11,646 nt of DNA from an uncultured Opitutaceae bacterium. Its GTDB lineage: Bacteria; Verrucomicrobiota; Verrucomicrobiia; Opitutales; Opitutaceae. The notes beneath the pieces were generated by a model that had not been told where the DNA came from, did no database searches, and saw only the letters and a program-made list of their open reading frames with translations. The DNA is taken from contig CAKZMS010000540.1 in assembly GCA_937128785.1 (NCBI GenBank), forward strand, positions 1 through 11,646, given 5' to 3'. Each line of letters begins with the position of its first letter. Position 1 is the stretch's first letter. Shown here one piece after another: positions 6,715 through 11,646 of the stretch. The translations under genes were made by a program, and so were the position numbers.

Positions 6715-8076
6715 ATGAAATCACTACTCCGTCTCATCGCGTCCGTCTCATTGCTGACTTGCTGTCTGGCCCGAGCGGAAAAACCCAACGTGTTGGTCAT
6801 CATGACGGATGATCAGGGCTCCTTGGATCTCGGTGCCTATGGGGCGAAGGACCTGCACACGCCTCACCTTGATGCGCTCGCCCATCGCGGCGTGCGGTTT
6901 GATCAGTTCTACGTGGGCTCGGCGGTGTGTTCGCCGTCGCGGGCATCGCTGCTCACCGGCAAGACTCCGCAGGGGGCGGATTTGGAGAACAATGCCCCGA
7001 ATGCCCAGGGCTACAAGGGCCTGCCTCCGGAGCAGGTCACGATCGCCGAGATGCTGCAGGCCGAGGGTTACGGGACCGCTCACGTCGGCAAATGGCATCT
7101 GGGCGAAGCAGCGCCGTTGCGGCCCGATGACCAAGGTTTCGATTACTCCTTTGGTCACTACCAAGGCTGCATCGATAACTACTCGCACTTTTTCTACTGG
7201 GTGCCGCCCAACCGCCACGACCTGTGGGAGAACGGCGAAGAGATTTTTGAGAACGGGAAGTATTTCCCCGAGTTGATGGTGGAGCGCGCGCGGCGCTACA
7301 TCGCGGACCAACATGAGGCGGATGAACCGTTCTTCATGTATTTTGCCCTCAACCTGCCCCACTATCCGCTGCAGGGACTGCAGAAGTGGCATGAGTATTA
7401 CGCTCATCTGCCCATGCCTCGGCGCGATTATGCCGCGACGGTTTCGACCATCGATGAGCAGATCGGAATCCTCCTCGCCGAACTCGAGGCCTACGGCGAG
7501 TTGGATAACACGTTGATCGTGTTCCTGTCCGACCATGGTCACTCTTACGAGGCCCGCACGTTCTATGGCGGTGGTTGGGCGGGCAATATGCGCGGCGGAA
7601 AATTCGGACTGTTCGAGGCGGGGATTCGCGTGCCGGCGATCATCGCCGGCCCCGGCGTGCCCGAGGGCGTGGTGGTCGAGAGTGCCGCGATGCAAATGGA
7701 CCTGCTCCCTACCATCGCTGACTTGGTGGGTGTGAATCGGCTGCCTGCCGGAGTTGAGGGCACCTCGTTGAAACCGATGTTCACGGTCGATGAACCCCTG
7801 CGCGATGTGATGTATTGGCGGATGAACCAGCGTTGGGCCGTGCGGCAGGGGGAGTGGAAATTACTGGTCAACCCCCGCGACGATTCGAAGCGCTATGAGT
7901 TGGATCCGGTAGCGGACAAGGTATTCCTGTCGAACTTGGAGATCGATCTCACCGAGAAGGAAAACCTCGCGAATCAGTATCCCGAAAAAGTGGAGGAACT
8001 CATTGCGGTGTATCGTGGTTGGGAGCACTTCCGCGCGGCCGACTTCGAGGAACTGCCGGAACAGTGGCGTCCGTAG
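6715..8076 (+). CDS. Sulfatase 2, exported arylsulfatase-type (S1 family)
   Basis: A 453-residue S1 sulfatase. Residues 1-21 form a signal peptide ending ARA; C16 and C17 do not make a proper lipobox. The metal pair D32-D33 lies in NVLVIMTDDQG, and the formylglycine motif is canonical, C72-S-P-S-R76, followed by ASLLTG. HVGKWHLG provides K126 and H128, and the C-terminal metal pair is D273-H274 in FLSDHGHS. RGGKFGLFEAGIRVPAIIAGPG provides the usual substrate-side lysine region. The protein ends with the sulfatase tail DLTEKENLANQYPEKVEEL and is of normal length. The ATG follows a run of six C without a Shine-Dalgarno and is fixed by the signal peptide. It is transcribed away from vapBC and converges on the sulfatase 4-3 operon, with a REP pair between. 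Substrate unknown. Confidence 0.95.
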   Translation: MKSLLRLIASVSLLTCCLARAEKPNVLVIMTDDQGSLDLGAYGAKDLHTPHLDALAHRGVRFDQFYVGSAVCSPSRASLLTGKTPQGADLENNAPNAQGYKGLPPEQVTIAEMLQAEGYGTAHVGKWHLGEAAPLRPDDQGFDYSFGHYQGCIDNYSHFFYWVPPNRHDLWENGEEIFENGKYFPELMVERARRYIADQHEADEPFFMYFALNLPHYPLQGLQKWHEYYAHLPMPRRDYAATVSTIDEQIGILLAELEAYGELDNTLIVFLSDHGHSYEARTFYGGGWAGNMRGGKFGLFEAGIRVPAIIAGPGVPEGVVVESAAMQMDLLPTIADLVGVNRLPAGVEGTSLKPMFTVDEPLRDVMYWRMNQRWAVRQGEWKLLVNPRDDSKRYELDPVADKVFLSNLEIDLTEKENLANQYPEKVEELIAVYRGWEHFRAADFEELPEQWRP

Positions 8077-8086
8077 GTTTGGGAGG

Positions 8087-8162
8087 GTAGGGCGCTTTCG
8101 CCGAAAGCGCCGCTACGTCCGGCTGGCCGGATGAAACAGCGGGCTCGGCGAGCCCGCCCTAC
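8087..8162. repeat. Second REP pair, two different stems, GTAG heads outward
   Basis: Unit one (8087-8116) starts GTAG, then stem GGCGCTTTCG, one base, stem CGAAAGCGCC, and closes with GCTAC. Unit two (8139-8162, minus strand) starts GTAG at 8162-8159 and has stem GCGGGCTCG, one base, CGAGCCCGC. The stems are unrelated in sequence, but both units carry the same GTAG-GGCG start and point at each other. They fill the gap between the stops of sulfatase 2 and sulfatase 3 and may end or protect both messages. The head sequence places them with REP elements mobilised by REP-associated tyrosine transposases, as a different type from the GTGG units at the left of the window. Confidence 0.82.
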
Positions 8163-8184
8163 CTTGAAGTTTTCAGCGTAGGTC

Positions 8185-10080
8185 TTACCGCACGGTGCGG
8201 GCGGTGCCTTCGAGTTGGTTGAGGGCGCGGTTGATGACGCGGACCACGTATTTGCCTTGTTGCTCCAGCTCTTCGCGGGGGATCCAGGCTTCGTGCATCT
8301 CCGCGATCGCCGGGCGGGCCATCTCGTCGATTTCGTCGAGCACGATGGCTGCATGGAGGCGTTCCCATTGTGCACCGTTCGCCAACACCTCGGTCAACAC
8401 GGGGAGGGCGTCGTCCGGTTCACCCAAGGCGCACAAGGCGCGGGCGGCGGCCACGCGCACGACGGGGCTTTCGTCCTTGATGGCTTCGTGGAGGGCGTCG
8501 CGGGCGGAGGCCGCGGCGGGCGAGCCGACATTGCCGAGGCCGGTGGCTCCCCAGTAGCGGATGGCGGCTTCGTTGTGTTCCAAGGCGGCGGTCAATTCAG
8601 GCACGGCTTGCGGACCGACCGATGCCAGATTGGCAATGTTGGCCAGCTCATCGGGGAAGGTGGGGTCGGGATGTTTGCGGAGGATCTCGTAGCGATTGCC
8701 CAACCGTTTTTCTTCCGTGACCAAAACCGGCTCCGGCAGCAGGCCGGTATCACGGGTATCCTTGACCCAGGCCAAGTGGGCCGCGCGCATGCGTTCCAGC
8801 ACAGAGGCGAACGCCGGATCATCGGCCAGGTTGTGGATTTCGTGAGGATCCGTGGTGAAATCGTATAGCTCCTCAGGTGGCTTCAGTCCGAAGTAGCGTT
8901 CGACCACGGGGTCGAGTTGGCCAGCCTCATGCAGGCGTCGCATTTCCGCCATGGTCAGACCCTTCTCGGCGGAATTCATGAACTGGTAGTAGGGCTTGAG
9001 CGGCTCGTAGTTGCGCACGTAGCGGAAGCGTTCATCGCGGACTGTGCGGATGATGTCGTAGCGTTCGTCCATCCGGTCACGGGCCCCGTAGACGTATTCC
9101 CGCACCGGTGACAGGCCCTCGCCGAGGAAAGCCCGGCCTTGCAGATAGTCCGGTTGTCCGAGTCCCGCGATGTTGAGCAGGGTAGGGGCAAAATCGATGG
9201 CGCTGACGAGCTGGCCGTCGACCGAACCGGGGTCGCGTAGCCCACCGAGTTCCAGGTGGGTGGGGGCGCGGATGATCAACGGGATTCGGGTGCCCGATTC
9301 GTAAAGCCAGCGTTTGGCGCGGGGCAGGCCGATGCCGTGGTCGGACCAGAAGAAAATGATCGTATTGTCGTAGAGCCCGTCGTCCTTGAGTTGCTGGATC
9401 AGATCGGCCGCCCATGCATCCATGGCGGTGATCAACTCGTAGTTGCGTTTCCAGTTCTCCCGGTTGGTCGGAGTGTCCGGATAGTAGGGAGGCAGGGTGG
9501 TGAGAGTGTCCGGATTTTGGCGCTGGTCGGGGGTGAGGTCGGCGGTGACTTCGCGATAACGATCCTCGCCGGCAATGCGGCTTTCGTGGGTACCGCTGAA
9601 ATTGAAGACGGCGAAGAACGGCTGGTCGTCATCGGTCCGATTGCGCCAGTGCGCCGAGGGGCTGCTGTCATTCCACGCCCGCTCCTCCACGGGCATGCCT
9701 TTGACCAACTGGTAATCTGTCTTGGCGTTGTTGGTCGTGTAGTAGCCGGCTTCGCGCAGGTAAGTGGGAAACAACTCCATATCCCCCGGGAGGCGAACCT
9801 GACTGCGCATGTGTTGAGATCCGATCGAGCTTTGGAAGACCCCCGTAATGATGGCACTGCGGGAGGGGGCACAAACTCCGGCCGTGGTATAGGCGCGGGA
9901 GTAGAGGGTGCCCTCGGCGGCTAATTTATCAATGTGGGGCGTGATGGCATGGGGGTCGCCGTAGCAGCCGAAGTGCGCACTGATGTCCTCGGTGCTGAGC
10001 CAGAGGATGTTGGGTCGGTCGGCGGCGAAGACGGCACTGGCCGTGAGGACAAGGGACAGAAAAAGGGCGGGGATTTTCAT
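8185..10080 (-). CDS. Sulfatase 3, exported, with C-terminal HEAT-like repeats
   Basis: A 631-residue S1 sulfatase, about 130-150 residues longer than its neighbours. Residues 1-19 are a signal peptide (VFA cleavage). The metal-binding pair is E31-D32 (LSTED) instead of two aspartates, as seen in one S1 subgroup. The formylglycine motif is C70-A-P-S-R74. NNAKTDYQ gives K120, and WSDHGIGLPRAKRW gives D247-H248 with lysine and arginine for substrate. The catalytic domain ends near YDFTTDPHEIHNLADDP. Residues ~490-610 are paired helices typical of HEAT repeats (AALEHNEAAIRYWGATGLGN, ESPVVRVAAARALCALGEPD), a likely protein- or glycan-binding platform. It starts 20 bases after the sulfatase 4 stop, so the two are cotranscribed with sulfatase 3 second. 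It resembles sulfohydrolases of the N-sulfoglucosamine type only loosely; substrate unknown. Confidence 0.95.
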   Translation of the reverse strand: MKIPALFLSLVLTASAVFAADRPNILWLSTEDISAHFGCYGDPHAITPHIDKLAAEGTLYSRAYTTAGVCAPSRSAIITGVFQSSIGSQHMRSQVRLPGDMELFPTYLREAGYYTTNNAKTDYQLVKGMPVEERAWNDSSPSAHWRNRTDDDQPFFAVFNFSGTHESRIAGEDRYREVTADLTPDQRQNPDTLTTLPPYYPDTPTNRENWKRNYELITAMDAWAADLIQQLKDDGLYDNTIIFFWSDHGIGLPRAKRWLYESGTRIPLIIRAPTHLELGGLRDPGSVDGQLVSAIDFAPTLLNIAGLGQPDYLQGRAFLGEGLSPVREYVYGARDRMDERYDIIRTVRDERFRYVRNYEPLKPYYQFMNSAEKGLTMAEMRRLHEAGQLDPVVERYFGLKPPEELYDFTTDPHEIHNLADDPAFASVLERMRAAHLAWVKDTRDTGLLPEPVLVTEEKRLGNRYEILRKHPDPTFPDELANIANLASVGPQAVPELTAALEHNEAAIRYWGATGLGNVGSPAAASARDALHEAIKDESPVVRVAAARALCALGEPDDALPVLTEVLANGAQWERLHAAIVLDEIDEMARPAIAEMHEAWIPREELEQQGKYVVRVINRALNQLEGTARTVR

Positions 10081-10100
10081 GGGTAAAGTGGTGATCGGGG

Positions 10101-11646
10101 TCAGTGCATATCCGCGTCGACGGCGGTGCGGGCGGGCATGTTGGCTTTAATTTCAGCGTCCACCTGCCAGTAGCGATCGATCATGGTTTGGCGCAGCACG
10201 GGTTTCGTGGTGCTCAAGTCATGTAACTCCGCGCGGTCTTCGGCGATGTTGAAGAGCTCCCAGGCGTCGGGCTCCATGTTCCGTTCGACCGCGATCTTCC
10301 AGTCACCACGGCGGAGGGCCCGGTTGCCCCGAAACTGGTGCCAATACTCACGGGGCTCGCCGGCAAACTCACCCGCTAGAATCGGCAGCAGGGTGTGCCC
10401 CCGGAGTGGTCCGATGTCATGATCGTCGATGGTGGCGGGGTAGTCGGCGTCCACGATGTCGTAGAGAGTCGCGGCGATGTCGATCAGGTGGCCGGGACCG
10501 CGCACGATCCGACCGGACTTACCACCCAGACCATCGGCCCAATGCACGATGAAGGGCGACGAGATGCCGCCTTCGTGTTGGTTCTGCTTATACCAACGGA
10601 AGGGCGTGTTGCTGGCGTGCGCCCAACCCTTGTCGTAGGTCCAGTAGCTTTGGGGATCCCACGGCATGAGACCTTGTTCTCGCGTCTCCTCATACGTGCG
10701 TTGGAACGGGCAGCCGCCGTTGTCGCTCATGAAGAGGAACAGGGTGTTGTCGAACTCACCGGTGTTTTCGAGGTGTTGGATGATTCGCCCGAGGTTCTGG
10801 TCAACGGAATCAACCATACCCGCGTAGGCGGCCATGGTCAGCACGTGCTCTTGCCGGGTGCTCCCGTCGAGTTCGGACCATGCCGGCACATCGGCTGGGC
10901 GTGGTGACAGCGGGGTATCGGCGGGGATGATACCCAGCGCCAACTGACGTTGGTGGCGCTCCTGTCGCAGAACATCCCAGCCCTCGGCATAGCGATGACG
11001 GTACTTCGCGACATCGGGCTCCTTGGCGTGCAGCGGGTAGTGGGGTGCGTTGTAGGCGAGGTAGAGCAGGAAGGGCTGGTCGTCGTCGGGATCATTTTCC
11101 TCCGCCAAAAACTGCAGGGCGAAGTCGGTCATGGCATCGGTGGTGTAGAACCCCTCCGCCGGTGGCAGCCAAGGCTGGCCATCGAGCATGAAGGTCATGT
11201 CCCCTTTGGAGGAGACCCCGGTGAAGAAATTTACCGCGCCGGCCAGGTGACCGAAGTAGCGGTCCCAGCCATGGTCGATGGGGTCTCCACTGAGGTGCCA
11301 TTTTCCGCTCATCAAGGTGTGGTAGCCTGTGTTCCGCATCACCTCGGCGATGGTCACGGAGTTTTTATGGGGCGGGAGGAAGGCCACTTCGGGGAAGTAG
11401 CGACCGGACAACAGGGTGGCTCGGGTCTGGGCGCACTTGGAGGTGTTGTAGAACTGTTGAAAACGCACGCCGCCCGCGGCGAGTCGATCAAGGTTCGGTG
11501 TATCGATCTCCCCGCCGTAGGAGCCGATATCGGAAAACCCCAGATCGTCGGTCATGATGAGGACGATGTTGGGTCGGTCGGCGTCCAGGACCACGAAGGA
11601 GGCAAGTAGCAGACCGGCAAGACCGAGCAGACGGGAGAGAACTGTG
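10101..11646 (-). CDS. Sulfatase 4, arylsulfatase (S1_4-like), 5' end beyond the window
   Basis: S1 sulfatase whose frame stays open to the window edge. The GTG at 11594 would give 497 residues, but the codons before it read VLSRLLGLAGLLLASFVVLD, a signal-peptide core, so the true start lies just past 11646. Numbered from that GTG, the metal pair is D16-D17 in VLIMTDDLGFSD and the formylglycine site is C54-A-Q-T-R58, with glutamine where proline or alanine is usual. K98 and H100 lie in SGKWHLS. The C-terminal metal pair is D291-N292 in FMSDNGG, and KQNQHEGGISSPFIVHW is typical of the Pseudomonas-arylsulfatase-like group (S1_4, by eye). The tail WELFNIAEDRAELHDLS ends the fold. First gene of the operon with sulfatase 3. 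Substrate unknown. Confidence 0.93.
   Translation of the reverse strand, partial: TVLSRLLGLAGLLLASFVVLDADRPNIVLIMTDDLGFSDIGSYGGEIDTPNLDRLAAGGVRFQQFYNTSKCAQTRATLLSGRYFPEVAFLPPHKNSVTIAEVMRNTGYHTLMSGKWHLSGDPIDHGWDRYFGHLAGAVNFFTGVSSKGDMTFMLDGQPWLPPAEGFYTTDAMTDFALQFLAEENDPDDDQPFLLYLAYNAPHYPLHAKEPDVAKYRHRYAEGWDVLRQERHQRQLALGIIPADTPLSPRPADVPAWSELDGSTRQEHVLTMAAYAGMVDSVDQNLGRIIQHLENTGEFDNTLFLFMSDNGGCPFQRTYEETREQGLMPWDPQSYWTYDKGWAHASNTPFRWYKQNQHEGGISSPFIVHWADGLGGKSGRIVRGPGHLIDIAATLYDIVDADYPATIDDHDIGPLRGHTLLPILAGEFAGEPREYWHQFRGNRALRRGDWKIAVERNMEPDAWELFNIAEDRAELHDLSTTKPVLRQTMIDRYWQVDAEIKANMPARTAVDADMH

Noticed and set aside
6715..6777. Lipoprotein signal in sulfatase 2 from the double cysteine at residues 16-17
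   Set aside because: The residues before the cysteine (L-L-T) do not fit a lipobox and a normal signal peptidase I site follows at ARA.
6748..7695. Open frame on the minus strand opposite sulfatase 2
   Set aside because: It is a shadow of the sulfatase codon pattern and shows no motif or start signal of its own.
9256..9924. 222-codon open frame on the plus strand opposite sulfatase 3
   Set aside because: Low-complexity G/V-rich translation opposite a sulfatase with an intact active site.

Overview
The window is GC-rich chromosomal DNA that looks like a marine or soil member of the Verrucomicrobiota, most probably near the Opitutaceae. This placement rests on the protein families (many S1 sulfatases, an SSS symporter, and a PhoD protein fused to a DUF1080 domain), on GTRG-headed REP hairpins between genes, and on the near absence of Shine-Dalgarno sequences. 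It is an inference, not a search result.

Layout. A partial REP pair (1-54) precedes sulfatase 1 (77-1486, +, iduronate-2-sulfatase-like). A complete REP pair (1492-1558) separates it from a convergent sodium:solute symporter (1565-3268, -). Nine bases upstream of the symporter lies what looks like the last ~60 codons of a lost sulfatase gene (3278-3460, -). Next comes a large secreted PhoD-type metallophosphoesterase with a C-terminal DUF1080 (3-keto-disaccharide hydrolase) domain (3621-5699, +). A VapBC toxin-antitoxin pair follows on the minus strand (5723-6405), with a perfect palindromic operator touching the vapB start codon. Sulfatase 2 (6715-8076, +) converges on a minus-strand two-gene operon through a second, different REP pair (8087-8162). 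That operon is sulfatase 4 (10101 to beyond 11646) followed after 20 bases by sulfatase 3 with a HEAT-repeat tail (8185-10080).

How the genes may work together. Four intact sulfatases from clearly different S1 subfamilies, all with export signals, plus a sulfatase remnant, a symporter and a possible sugar-cleaving domain, suggest a sulfated-glycan desulfation locus. The exported enzymes would remove sulfate at several positions and the symporter would import a released sugar. No glycoside hydrolase, polysaccharide lyase, sulfatase-maturating enzyme or dedicated regulator is visible, so the substrate cannot be named and the locus must continue elsewhere. VapBC is probably an unrelated passenger.

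I do not see a clearly new defence or mobile system. The points most worth a second look are the PhoD-DUF1080 fusion, the sulfatase remnant at the head of the symporter gene, the C-A-Q-T-R active-site motif of sulfatase 4, the vapB operator that abuts its start codon, and two REP systems with opposite geometry.
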